Source: Clostridium yunnanense (GTDB lineage: Bacteria > Bacillota > Clostridia > Clostridiales > Clostridiaceae). Taken from it: a stretch of DNA of 64,000 bases. Made by a program: the position numbers and the translations under genes. Positions 18,030 to 26,344 of the stretch are shown here, piece by piece. Location: NCBI RefSeq assembly GCF_016595795.1, contig NZ_JAENHN010000048.1:124001-188000 (forward strand), read 5' to 3'. The stretch's first letter is position 1; each line of letters begins with the position of its first letter. The notes under the pieces were generated by a model. It was not told the origin of the DNA, did not search any database, and saw only the letters and a list, made by a program, of their open reading frames with translations.

Positions 18030-18047
18030 TTGTTAATTTTATAACAA
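18030..18047. promoter_or_regulatory. Candidate Rex operator upstream of ptb
   Basis: TTGTTAATTTTATAACAA matches the Rex consensus TTGTTAA-N4-TTAACAA at all but one position of the arms. It lies about 105 bp upstream of the ptb start, in the promoter region. Confidence 0.6.
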
Positions 18048-18303
18048 ATTAGTTTATAAAAATTATATACTAGTTAAAAATAAACTTAATTTACGTTTCA
18101 AAATTTTGAACATAATGTAATTATATCACTTTTAAGCTGTATATAAATAAATATTATATAAAATTAATATTTTGTCATAATCACTAAAATTCAGTGTATA
18201 TGGAACAAAACAGACTAGCTTTTCATATAAGAATAATTAATTCCTATTTAAAAACTTTTAATAAAGATATATATTTATCAAAAATATCCTTTATCAACAT
18301 TTT

Positions 18304-18333
18304 AACAAAAAAAACTTCTAAAATAGAAGTTTT
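18304..18333 (-). terminator. Terminator of the sulfite-reductase-like gene
   Basis: AAAACTTCTA / TAGAAGTTTT with a 3-nt loop and eight T on the minus strand. Confidence 0.8.
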
Positions 18334-18363
18334 CTGAAAATTTATAGAAATTTTTTTTATTTT

Positions 18364-19035
18364 TTATTTATTATATATCTGTTCAACACCGTTTTTGAAA
18401 CTTTCAATCGATATCCTGTCAATAAAGTCACCTAACTTTTCGCCAAATTCAGCTTCTTTATTATAGAACTCATATATAGCTTCTACCATATTGTAAGCCT
18501 CATCATCTGAAAGCTTTTCTGCTATTATATGCGGTAACTTAGGGTAAAACCCAGCACTTCCACCTACAGTAACAATATATCCTTCTTTATCTCCAACAAC
18601 AGCAATATCTTTTGAATATGCACTAGTACAAGAATTTCTGCAACCTACAACTGCTATTTTAGTTCTATTTGGTGCTGCTGCTGCATAAAATCTTTTTTCT
18701 ATTTTCATTCCAAGCTTTAGTGAATTCTGCTTAGCTCTTTTACAAAAAGACGCTGGACAAAGCTCAACATTTTTTACTGAGTAAGCAGATACTACTCCTG
18801 GCTCCATGCCCAGTTCCTGCCAGGCACCCTCAACGTCCTCTGCTTTTATCCCAAGTATTGCTATCCTTTGACCGGAGGTTATCTTTATTGCACCATTATA
18901 TTTTTTAGCTACTTCAGCGAACTTTATAAGATCTTCTGGTTTTATAAATCCTCCAGGAATTCTTGGAGTAATTCCATAAGTTCTAATATCATTCCTCACC
19001 TTTTGAAGTGTTGCAAATTTAGGTTGTTGTATCAT
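18364..19035 (-). CDS. Nitrite/sulfite reductase-like siroheme iron-sulfur protein
   Basis: 223 residues, about half the size of assimilatory sulfite reductase: one ferredoxin-like half-domain (GGFIKPEDLIKFAEVAKKYNGAIKITSGQRIAILGI) plus one siroheme/4Fe-4S domain. Cysteines occur as ELCPASFCKR and VGCRNSCTSA, the two pairs expected to hold the 4Fe-4S cluster and siroheme. Such short proteins are common in anaerobes; some may be low-molecular-weight sulfite reductases, but the substrate is not established. The gene for a large flavoprotein is 99 bp upstream on the same strand. Confidence 0.78.
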   Translation of the reverse strand: MIQQPKFATLQKVRNDIRTYGITPRIPGGFIKPEDLIKFAEVAKKYNGAIKITSGQRIAILGIKAEDVEGAWQELGMEPGVVSAYSVKNVELCPASFCKRAKQNSLKLGMKIEKRFYAAAAPNRTKIAVVGCRNSCTSAYSKDIAVVGDKEGYIVTVGGSAGFYPKLPHIIAEKLSDDEAYNMVEAIYEFYNKEAEFGEKLGDFIDRISIESFKNGVEQIYNK

Positions 19036-19134
19036 AATTATTCCCCCATTTTATCTATATATTCATTCTTTGCGAAGCTCATTCAAAGTATCGGATGGAG
19101 TAACACCTTAATTTCATTATAATATTTAACTCAA

Positions 19135-20739
19135 CTATATATTAAATGGACCAAACTCTTTTATTATACTCTCAGCTACCTTTAATCCATCTACTGCAGC
19201 TGATACTATACCTCCAGCAAAACCAGCCCCTTCTCCTGCAGGGTATAAACCTTCTAGTGATACACTCTGCAAATTTTCAGTTCTCTCTATTCTAACTGGA
19301 GCCGAAGTTCGTGTTTCTATTCCAGTCATAACAGCACTACTATCAGCAAATCCTTTAATTTTTTTATCGAAATTTACAAGTCCATCCTTAAGAGCTTCTG
19401 TAACATATATAGGCAAACATTCCTTAAGTTGAACAAATTCATAGCCTGGCTTATATGAAGGAGTAACAGTTCCAAGCTTAGTACTTATCTTATCATTTAA
19501 AAAATCTCCTACAAGCTGAACTGGGGCAACATAATTTCCCCCACCAATTTTATAAGCTAGTTCCTCATAATGTCTTTGAAACTCCATCCCTGCTAGTGGT
19601 GAATTATCTTGAAAATCCTTTGGACCAACTGTTACTACTATTGCTGAGTTAGCATTTTCTTTATCTCTTGCATGATAACTCATTCCATTTACCACTAGCC
19701 TTTTCTCCTCAGATGACGCTGCAACAACCTCACCACCAGGACACATGCAGAAAGAATAGACAGATCTATCTATCTTCTCACTGGAATGTGTAAGCCTATA
19801 ATCTGCAGCTCTTAGTCTTGGATGCCCAGTATACTTTCCATATTGATTAAAATCTATCAGCGATTGAGGATGCTCTATTCTTACACCTATTGCAAAAGGC
19901 TTTTGAGCCATTGCTACTCCTAAAGCATTAAGCATCTCATATGTATCTCTCGAACTATGTCCAATTGCCATTATTATATTTTCACAAGGTACTTCATTAC
20001 CGTTAACTACAATAGCTCTTATCTTACCCTCTTTTTGAATTATATTTTCAAGTTTTGACGAGAAATGAATTTCACCACCAAGAGCTTTTATTTGTTCTCT
20101 TATATTTCTTACAACTACTTTTAATATGTCCGTTCCTACATGGGGTTTACCCATATAGGCTATTTCTTGAGGTGCTCCTGCTTTTATTAACTCATCAATT
20201 ACAAAATCACATCTTCTATCTTTAATTCTTGTAGTAAGTTTTCCATCAGAAAATGCTCCTGCTCCGCCTTCTCCAAACTGTACATTTGACTCTGTATTAA
20301 GCTCTCCAGTGGCCCAAAATCTTTCCACAGTTTCTGTTCTTTTATCCACAGCCTCTCCTCTTTCAAAAACTAATGGCTTATAACCATTCTTAGCTAAAAG
20401 AAGCGCTGCGAATAAGCCAGCTGGCCCCATTCCAATAACAACTGGTCTGCTTTTCATAAGCTTATTTCCATGTACTACTTCCTCAGTAGAAGTACATTCC
20501 TCAAACTTAACATCTTTATCATTTATTTTATTGAATATTGACTTCTCATTCTTATGTTGAAAATCAACACAGTAATTAAATTTTATTATATCTTTTTTTC
20601 TAGCATCAATAGATTCTTTTATTATTCTTAAATTCTCTACCTCATCTTTAGAAATCTTTAGTTTCTTTGCTATTTTATTTTTAAGCAATGACATATCTTC
20701 ATCTATATCAAGTATTATATTATTTATCCTTATAGGCAT
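19135..20739 (-). CDS. FAD-dependent dehydrogenase (COG2509-like)
   Basis: 534 residues from MPIRINNIILDID, chosen because GGAGGT lies 8 nt before this ATG; an in-frame extension upstream lacks such a site. The N-terminal ~100 residues are a small alpha/beta domain. The dinucleotide motif VIGMGPAGLFAALLLAKNG follows near residue 105, then GEGGAGAFSDGKLTTR and a C-terminal GIETRTSAPVRI and AGEGAGFAGGI. Members are uncharacterised oxidoreductases. A joint role with the downstream siroheme protein is possible. Confidence 0.8.
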   Translation of the reverse strand: MPIRINNIILDIDEDMSLLKNKIAKKLKISKDEVENLRIIKESIDARKKDIIKFNYCVDFQHKNEKSIFNKINDKDVKFEECTSTEEVVHGNKLMKSRPVVIGMGPAGLFAALLLAKNGYKPLVFERGEAVDKRTETVERFWATGELNTESNVQFGEGGAGAFSDGKLTTRIKDRRCDFVIDELIKAGAPQEIAYMGKPHVGTDILKVVVRNIREQIKALGGEIHFSSKLENIIQKEGKIRAIVVNGNEVPCENIIMAIGHSSRDTYEMLNALGVAMAQKPFAIGVRIEHPQSLIDFNQYGKYTGHPRLRAADYRLTHSSEKIDRSVYSFCMCPGGEVVAASSEEKRLVVNGMSYHARDKENANSAIVVTVGPKDFQDNSPLAGMEFQRHYEELAYKIGGGNYVAPVQLVGDFLNDKISTKLGTVTPSYKPGYEFVQLKECLPIYVTEALKDGLVNFDKKIKGFADSSAVMTGIETRTSAPVRIERTENLQSVSLEGLYPAGEGAGFAGGIVSAAVDGLKVAESIIKEFGPFNI

Positions 20740-20827
20740 GCATTTTACCTCCATCAACATAAGGTCTTTGACTATTAATTTTAACAAAGGATTACAACAA
20801 TATCAACTGGTGTTTTATAGATATAAA

Positions 20828-20923
20828 GATGTACCACTTCGAACCGCAATCTATTTTTAAAACTCTCACGGCTTCTGGTGAGAGGATTTAAAAATAATAA
20901 ACTTCATTACGAAGTGGTACATC
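20828..20923. repeat. 96-bp palindromic repeat, family 1 copy B
   Basis: Arms GATGTACCACTTCG / CGAAGTGGTACATC are perfect, with nested arms ATTTTTAAA and CTCTCAC/GTGAGAG around CGGCTTCTG. It lies upstream of the flavoprotein gene and just after the cdaR terminator. Confidence 0.9.
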
Positions 20924-20975
20924 CAAAAAAATGAAGCTCATAAATTTGCAAATTATATACAAACCTATAAGCTTC
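20924..20975 (-). terminator. Terminator of cdaA-cdaR
   Basis: Minus strand stem GAAGCTtATA..TATGAGCTTC with an inner GGTTTG/CAAATT pairing, followed by ATTTTTTT. It abuts repeat copy B. Confidence 0.7.
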
Positions 20976-21021
20976 TTTGATAATCGCTAAAAAAATATTC
21001 ATATCATGGCAAAAATATTCG

Positions 21022-22239
21022 TTACTGTTTCTTAGTAAGTACAGCTTTAACTTTATCGCTACTTTGAGATACTATTTTTATCTTATCACTACTATTGCTA
21101 ATAACAATTGGAATAGTATTCTCCCCTTCTTTAGCTCCTGATAAATCTACCTCTGCCTTAATACTATCTGATTTGAAGGAACTTACATCATCTTCTAATC
21201 CACTAATTCTGACAGTTATCTTTTGTGGATCTATAGTAGATTGAAATCCTTCAGATATATTCTTTGAAGAAATAAGTACTTCTATATCCTTTGTTGTATA
21301 TTTGCTTAAGTTAAACTTTACCTTAACCTTGCTAAGGTTATCAGCCACCCTTACATTTTGAGGTATCTTTAGATTAGCACTTACTTCCTTTGAATCATTT
21401 ATTGAAGACAAATCAACAGCCTCTGTATCTATTCTGCTAATTCCACTCAATATTGTGTCATCACCAACAAGTTCGACTTTTTCAGTTGTAGAACCAAAAT
21501 CTTTCATAACAAATCCAGCAGGTAAGCTCCCCTTTGTAACAACATTTATCGGTACAACTTTTCCCTTCTTTACAGTTATGGAAACCTCGACATTTGTAGG
21601 TGTTACCTTTATCTCATCTACAACTTTACCTGAATCATTTATTGCTTTTATAGGTAAGTTTAATGTGGTATCCTGTTCGATATTTTTAAGTTCATTACTT
21701 ACAACTAAACTTTTCACACTATTTACATATTCTCCAGGTCCAGCTATAACAGCATTTGTAGGTTTTAGAGCTGGAGAGTCTGCATAAGTTCCAGTTTTGG
21801 TAGTAACCTTTATCTCTGATTTTATTGGTATGCTCTTTTCTACATAATCATCCACTTTGATGGTAACTAGCAAAAAACTATTATTTTTTATATTAATATT
21901 AGATGGGTAATTAACAATATCAACTCTTATTCTATTTTCACCTTTTTTTAGAGCGTATGATGAAAGATCAACGCTAACTTTAAATTGTGAGGGTGTAACT
22001 TTGTACACTTCACTACTAGGCCCTTCTAGATTTAAAGTCACGTAGAAATCTTGATGAGGTGATAGAGCTAATTTAGACTCCTTTAGTGCCTCTGCATTAA
22101 GAAGCTCCACAGGTACCTTCTCTAACTTATACTCTCTAGTAGGGTTTTGCACGTTAGAAATATAAAGCCATAGCCCAAAGGAAAGAATTAGGCATACTAT
22201 CCTTATAACTATTTCTGCCTTTTTATCCTTGTTATCCAT
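21022..22239 (-). CDS. cdaR: CdaA regulatory protein (YbbR domains)
   Basis: 405 residues. One N-terminal membrane helix (about residues 8-25) is followed by four extracytoplasmic YbbR repeats, recognisable from recurring VPV/IPIK and V.VSGP/GLEDDV patterns. CdaR binds CdaA and modulates c-di-AMP synthesis, linked to cell-wall homeostasis. Its start overlaps the end of cdaA by 31 bp, so the two are translationally linked. The usual third partner glmM is not adjacent. Confidence 0.92.
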   Translation of the reverse strand: MDNKDKKAEIVIRIVCLILSFGLWLYISNVQNPTREYKLEKVPVELLNAEALKESKLALSPHQDFYVTLNLEGPSSEVYKVTPSQFKVSVDLSSYALKKGENRIRVDIVNYPSNINIKNNSFLLVTIKVDDYVEKSIPIKSEIKVTTKTGTYADSPALKPTNAVIAGPGEYVNSVKSLVVSNELKNIEQDTTLNLPIKAINDSGKVVDEIKVTPTNVEVSITVKKGKVVPINVVTKGSLPAGFVMKDFGSTTEKVELVGDDTILSGISRIDTEAVDLSSINDSKEVSANLKIPQNVRVADNLSKVKVKFNLSKYTTKDIEVLISSKNISEGFQSTIDPQKITVRISGLEDDVSSFKSDSIKAEVDLSGAKEGENTIPIVISNSSDKIKIVSQSSDKVKAVLTKKQ

Positions 22240-23072
22240 ACCTTCACCTTCTCTCCTAAAGTCTTTACCCTCTTTTCTCTCCTATTTATCATAATACGTA
22301 TTAATATACTTTTTAATTTATCCTTGTCATAATTTCTAGTAAGTCTTCCATTTACCGCTAAGGATATAGTGCCAGTTTCTTCTGAAACTATTATTATAAG
22401 TGCATCTGAAGTTTCTGAAAGGCCTATTCCAGCTCTATGTCTAGTACCAAGTTTTTTGTTTATAGTTGTATTATTGCTTAAAGGTAGTACACAACCAGCA
22501 GCTACAATTCTATCATTTCTAATTATCGTAGCTCCATCATGCAAAGGGGTGTTAACTACAAAAATATTTTCAATGAGAGCTGAAGATACTTTAGCATCTA
22601 GTTCAGTACCATTACTTATCACTTCGCCAAGCCCCGTACTTTGTTCTATAGCTATAAGCGCTCCAGTTGCTGTATCAGCTAAATTCTCAACAGCATTAAC
22701 AAGCTCTGTTATAACTTCTTCTAACGCCTCATCATCCTGCATTACATGCAAATCATCAAAAGCACTTCTTCCAATATGTTCTAGAGCTCTTCTTATCTCC
22801 GGCTGGAATATGATTATAATTGTTAAAACACCAATTGTTATTGTTTTACTTAAAATGAAATAAAGCATATCCAATCTTAGAAGATAACTTATTGGTAGTA
22901 ATGCAACTATTAACGCAATACCCTTCAATAATTGTTCTGCTCTTGTTTCCTTTATCAACATATATCCCTTAAAGAAAATATAAGAAACTACTAGGATATC
23001 CAAAACGGACCATATTGATATATTTTTTATTGTATTAATTATCATACTAAAAACTTCTTGCACTTCTGTCAC
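22209..23072 (-). CDS. cdaA: Diadenylate cyclase (c-di-AMP synthase)
   Basis: 287 residues with three N-terminal membrane helices (about residues 20-100) and a cytoplasmic DAC domain. Catalytic motifs are HDGATIIRNDRI (DGA) and GTRHRAGIG (RHR). It makes c-di-AMP from two ATP, controlling potassium, turgor and wall synthesis. The start is a GTG; an ATG nine codons later is an alternative with a weaker ribosome site. First gene of the cdaA-cdaR operon. Confidence 0.95.
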   Translation of the reverse strand: MTEVQEVFSMIINTIKNISIWSVLDILVVSYIFFKGYMLIKETRAEQLLKGIALIVALLPISYLLRLDMLYFILSKTITIGVLTIIIIFQPEIRRALEHIGRSAFDDLHVMQDDEALEEVITELVNAVENLADTATGALIAIEQSTGLGEVISNGTELDAKVSSALIENIFVVNTPLHDGATIIRNDRIVAAGCVLPLSNNTTINKKLGTRHRAGIGLSETSDALIIIVSEETGTISLAVNGRLTRNYDKDKLKSILIRIMINRREKRVKTLGEKVKVWITRIKRQK

Positions 23073-23282
23073 CCCTAATATCCTAATCTATTAAAATTAT
23101 ACACCAATTATACCCCTCATATATATACAATCGTAATAAAATTTGTATTTTTTACTATTTTCATTATAGTAATATTTAAAAATTTTTAGAATATAACTAA
23201 ATTAAAGATTCAATTGTAGCATTAACCAATAAACTTGTATTTCAAAAGCATATTCATATGAGAAAATGAGGAGGTACCTTAA

Positions 23283-24242
23283 ATGATTGAAACACTAAAA
23301 AAATACAATAAACATATAATAATTTCTGCTGGAGCAATTTTAATAATTGCTATATCAGTTTATTTCTTGTTTAATAATTTTCTCTATCCAGAACGCAAGC
23401 AATTAGCAGATATAAGCGCCACTATCGTAAGTATAAACGAAAACTTAAAAAAGCCAATTGTTTCTTCATCAATGGATACTGAGCTGGCCATAAGCACTCT
23501 TACAGATAATTTGTCCAAGCTATTAAAAGAAAAAAATAAACTTGAACAAATAAAACCTTCAGCAAAGTATAAAGATACATATGAAAACTTGTCTTTGGGA
23601 TTAAATAATAATATGAAACTCTATGAGCAAACCTTAAATATAATGAAAAATCCTTCTTCAAAAGATATACAAGCATCTCTTCAAAATTTAACTAAATATG
23701 AAGAGGATTGTATAAAATACTACAAGCTATGTAAAAGTAATGGAGTGAAAGTAAGTCTTAGTCCAAGCTTCTCGAGCTTCTTTTCTAGTGTATCTAGTTA
23801 TGTAAATCAATTAGTAAAATTAAATAGAGACTCTGATATAAAGACTAGCCAAAAAAACGACTTTTTAATCGCATTTGATGACTGTATCAAAAATTTTTAT
23901 CCTTTAAAAGAAGACCTAAGTGCGGCAGTAACTAGAGCTCAAGATGAAAACCGCTCTCTTTCAGGCATACAAAGCGATGTTGCCAATAAAATTGTTCAGC
24001 TAGAGAAATTAAAAACTTCCTTATACGAAATTTCAGTTCCTTCTGACGGAGTTGAATGTTTTTCAGATTTTGAGGAAACTTTAAAGTCATATGATACTTA
24101 TATTTCTACTTTATCTGAGGCACTAAAATCACAATCCAACCAAGCTGAAAAGCTTAAAGACGCTTTTTCAAAGTACGATGATATGAATTCATCATATAAA
24201 AATTTTAATAAAAGTTATGATGATTATAAATCTAAAAATTAA
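23283..24242 (+). CDS. Membrane-anchored coiled-coil protein, unknown function
   Basis: 319 residues. One N-terminal membrane helix (about residues 11-30) is followed by a long, mostly helical extracytoplasmic region rich in Lys, Ser and Asn with heptad-like leucines. Topology suggests an envelope anchor or scaffold. No enzymatic motif was recognised. A GAGGAGGTACC ribosome site precedes the ATG. It lies 66 bp before the SleB-like gene on the same strand and could share its transcript. Confidence 0.6.
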   Translation: MIETLKKYNKHIIISAGAILIIAISVYFLFNNFLYPERKQLADISATIVSINENLKKPIVSSSMDTELAISTLTDNLSKLLKEKNKLEQIKPSAKYKDTYENLSLGLNNNMKLYEQTLNIMKNPSSKDIQASLQNLTKYEEDCIKYYKLCKSNGVKVSLSPSFSSFFSSVSSYVNQLVKLNRDSDIKTSQKNDFLIAFDDCIKNFYPLKEDLSAAVTRAQDENRSLSGIQSDVANKIVQLEKLKTSLYEISVPSDGVECFSDFEETLKSYDTYISTLSEALKSQSNQAEKLKDAFSKYDDMNSSYKNFNKSYDDYKSKN

Positions 24243-24259
24243 ATATGTATGAAAAATAT

Positions 24260-24299
24260 ACCTTTGGATACAATATGCTGAGAGGGTAAAAACCAAAGG
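24260..24299 (+). promoter_or_regulatory. Hairpin overlapping the ribosome site of the SleB-like gene
   Basis: CCTTTGG (24261-24267) pairs perfectly with CCAAAGG (24293-24299); the second arm takes up the first half of the AAAGGAGG ribosome site. The 25-nt loop contains CTGAGAGGG. Folding would reduce initiation. Confidence 0.4.
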
Positions 24300-24308
24300 A
24301 GGTTTTTT

Positions 24309-24929
24309 ATGAGTAAACTTAAATGCTGTATTTTCTTCCTTTTTATCTTTTTAACCTTTGACAGCGTTAGTGTATTTGCAAATGAATTAATAAATTATTC
24401 TCCTATAAACGATGGCCCTAAGATTATTATGAGTAAGGATATAAAAGAAAATAATATAAAGTTTTATGGAAGAGGAGTATCAAACGAATCTAGCGAATTA
24501 TACCATGAAAAGGAATCAGTAGTAGAAGTTTTTAACTATCAGAATCGTCACTTGTATCTGACAGATGATGATATTTACTTGATGTCTCAGGTAGTATTTG
24601 CTGAAAGTCACGGGGAACCATACGAAGGAAAAGTGGCAGTTGCATCGGTTATACTTAACAGAGTTACAAACCCTAGTTTTCCAAATTCAATTGAAGGTGT
24701 TATAAAACAGAAAAATGCCTTTTCATGCGTGAGAGATGGAAAAATTTCTGTAACTCCTAACAACGAATGTCGTGATGCTGTTATTGATGCAATAAAAGGC
24801 AAAGATCCTACCAGTAATGCATTGTTTTTTTACAACCCTCAAACAGCAACTTGTAGTTGGATGAAACAAATAGATAAAAAGAATATGAAAACTATTGGAA
24901 AACACGTATTTTTTCAAACAAAAAAGTAA
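24309..24929 (+). CDS. SleB-like cell-wall (cortex) hydrolase
   Basis: 206 residues. A signal peptide (residues 1-24, ending VFA) is followed by a short linker and a Hydrolase_2 (SleB/CwlJ) domain. The domain begins LTDDDIYLMSQVVFAESHGEPYEGKVAVASVILNRV, with the catalytic Glu in FAESHGE, and ends ATCSWMKQIDKKNMKTIGKHVFF. Such lytic transglycosylases act on spore cortex or sacculus. The peptidoglycan-binding domain of full SleB is absent. Its stop codon lies inside the shared terminator palindrome. Confidence 0.88.
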   Translation: MSKLKCCIFFLFIFLTFDSVSVFANELINYSPINDGPKIIMSKDIKENNIKFYGRGVSNESSELYHEKESVVEVFNYQNRHLYLTDDDIYLMSQVVFAESHGEPYEGKVAVASVILNRVTNPSFPNSIEGVIKQKNAFSCVRDGKISVTPNNECRDAVIDAIKGKDPTSNALFFYNPQTATCSWMKQIDKKNMKTIGKHVFFQTKK

Positions 24930-24955
24930 GAGATGATATCATCTCTTACTTTTTT
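24921..24955. terminator. Bidirectional terminator containing two stop codons
   Basis: Perfect palindrome centred at 24938 (AAAAAGTAAGAGATGAT mirrored). The stop codons of the converging SleB-like gene (24927-24929) and thioredoxin-reductase-like gene (24946-24948) both fall within it. Confidence 0.92.
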
Positions 24956-25803
24956 GAATCAATATAGGCAACCGCACTGAGTGCTGCAACTTGGCCTTCA
25001 CCTGCCGCTTTAATATACTGGTATGGTTTTCCAATACAATCACCAGCTGCAAAACATCCATCGATATTTGTTTGCATTAACCTGTTTACCACTATATGAT
25101 CTTCAGATACATCTAATCCTGGTACAAGCTCAGATGGTGAAATGCTGTCTTTAAGAACAAATACCCCATCAGTAATCAATTCATCTCCATTAAATACTAT
25201 CTTCTCTACCTTTTTATCGCCAACTATTTCTAAAGGCTTCTTATTTAATATTTCTATGCCTTCTTTAAGATCATATTTCCCTTTGTACATAGGTATATAA
25301 TACACCTTAGCTGCAAGTTCACTAACATAATTAGCTTCTTCTTCAGCCTCTTTATTGTATCCAATTATACTAACTATCTTACCTTTATAAAGCGGAGCGT
25401 CACATGTGGCACAATAGCCTACACCATTACCTAATAACCTTTCTTCTCCAGGTATAGGTTTTGTATATTCTACACCGGTAGCTAGTATTATTGATTTTGC
25501 TTCATACATCTTTTCATTTACCATTAAAGTAAAGTAATCTCCCATTGCATAGATATTATTTACTTTTTCTTCTGTAATACTAATTCCCATTGTTTGAATA
25601 TGATTTTGAAAGTTTATCTTCAATTCATTTCCAGTTAAATCATAAAAGCCTAGATAATTGTTAACCTTTGGAGCTTTAGATAACTTAGAACTAAGTTCCT
25701 TATTTCCAAAAATTATTATATTTTTATTTCTTATCTTAGCGTTTATTGCAGCTGAAAGCCCTGCTGCACCTGTTCCTATAATGGCCACATCATATCTATC
25801 CAT
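24946..25803 (-). CDS. Thioredoxin reductase-like flavoprotein, probably ferredoxin-dependent
   Basis: 285 residues. FAD motif IIGTGAAGLSAA is near the N-terminus, the redox pair C131-A-T-C134 is intact, and the FAD-closing motif TNIDGCFAAGDC is near the C-terminus. The NADPH site is gone: where GGGDSA is expected there is IIGYNKEAEEEA (about 147-157), and HRRxxxR is replaced by YIPMYKGKY. This pattern defines the ferredoxin-dependent flavin thioredoxin reductases described in Clostridium. It probably reduces the thioredoxin encoded just upstream. Confidence 0.88.
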   Translation of the reverse strand: MDRYDVAIIGTGAAGLSAAINAKIRNKNIIIFGNKELSSKLSKAPKVNNYLGFYDLTGNELKINFQNHIQTMGISITEEKVNNIYAMGDYFTLMVNEKMYEAKSIILATGVEYTKPIPGEERLLGNGVGYCATCDAPLYKGKIVSIIGYNKEAEEEANYVSELAAKVYYIPMYKGKYDLKEGIEILNKKPLEIVGDKKVEKIVFNGDELITDGVFVLKDSISPSELVPGLDVSEDHIVVNRLMQTNIDGCFAAGDCIGKPYQYIKAAGEGQVAALSAVAYIDSKK

Positions 25804-25826
25804 CTTTCATTCTCCTTTGAAAGCTT

Positions 25827-25902
25827 ATAAAAAACTTCTAAAACCATTGAAATTTGTAGGTTTTGCTAGCTGAAAAATTTTATGCTTTCCTTTACGGTAA
25901 AA
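25827..25902 (-). repeat. Intergenic repeat family 2, copy 1
   Basis: Minus-strand consensus: TTTACyGTrAArGAAAGyrT, a variable middle with AGCTA and AAACCTA, then AATTTCAATG and TTTTAGAAGT. It lies between trxA and its reductase. Confidence 0.6.
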
Positions 25903-25945
25903 TACTTACCAATTTAGAATTAAGTCTTTGTAACGAAGTACTTTA

Positions 25946-26260
25946 TTATAAATTCCTATTAATCATATTTATGAAATCATTTTTAGGTCTAAATCCAGTA
26001 ATCTTATTCACTTGATTTCCACCCTTGAAAAGTATTATTGTTGGTATACTTGATATATCGTACTTATCCGCTAATCCAGGATTGCTATCTACATCTACTT
26101 TAACAAATGTCACATCTGTCATATCTTCAGAAAGTTGTTCTAAAATCGGAGCAATCATTTTGCACGGGCCACACCAAGTAGCCCAAAAATCTACTAATAC
26201 TAATTGACTATTTTGTAATACAATTTCATTAAAATCCTTTTCTTCCACGTGCTTAACCAT
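25946..26260 (-). CDS. trxA: Thioredoxin
   Basis: 104 residues, full length, with the active site WCGPC (Cys30 and Cys33) and the cis-proline loop SSIPTIILF. It is a cytoplasmic disulfide reductant for MsrB, ribonucleotide reductase and others. The gene lies just upstream of the reductase gene on the same strand, separated by a repeat. It starts behind GGAGGAAC. A small dyad at 26280-26296 may control it. Confidence 0.96.
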   Translation of the reverse strand: MVKHVEEKDFNEIVLQNSQLVLVDFWATWCGPCKMIAPILEQLSEDMTDVTFVKVDVDSNPGLADKYDISSIPTIILFKGGNQVNKITGFRPKNDFINMINRNL

Positions 26261-26279
26261 AAAAGTTCCTCCTAATTAT

Positions 26280-26296
26280 ATACCCCTAATAGGTAT
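26280..26296. promoter_or_regulatory. Small dyad upstream of trxA
   Basis: ATACC-N7-GGTAT, 20 bp before the trxA start. Similar ATACC/GGTAT dyads occur in CsoR/CstR-type copper or persulfide repressor sites. The match is short, so assignment is tentative. Confidence 0.3.
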
Positions 26297-26344
26297 TTAT
26301 AACTATATTATATATTCTCATTGTAAAAAGTCAAACATATGCAA

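Noticed and set aside
18328-18342. AGTTTTCTGAAAATT, 14 of 15 matches to a CodY box
   Set aside because: It overlaps the terminator after the siroheme-protein gene and is about 400 bp from the ptb start. The match may be chance in AT-rich DNA.
22369-22863. 164-codon open frame on the plus strand inside cdaA
   Set aside because: It is opposite the DAC catalytic domain, has no ribosome site and no recognisable protein features.
24270-24290. CTGAGAGGG motif resembling part of a TPP riboswitch before the SleB-like gene
   Set aside because: The other conserved TPP-riboswitch segments are missing and the space is too short.
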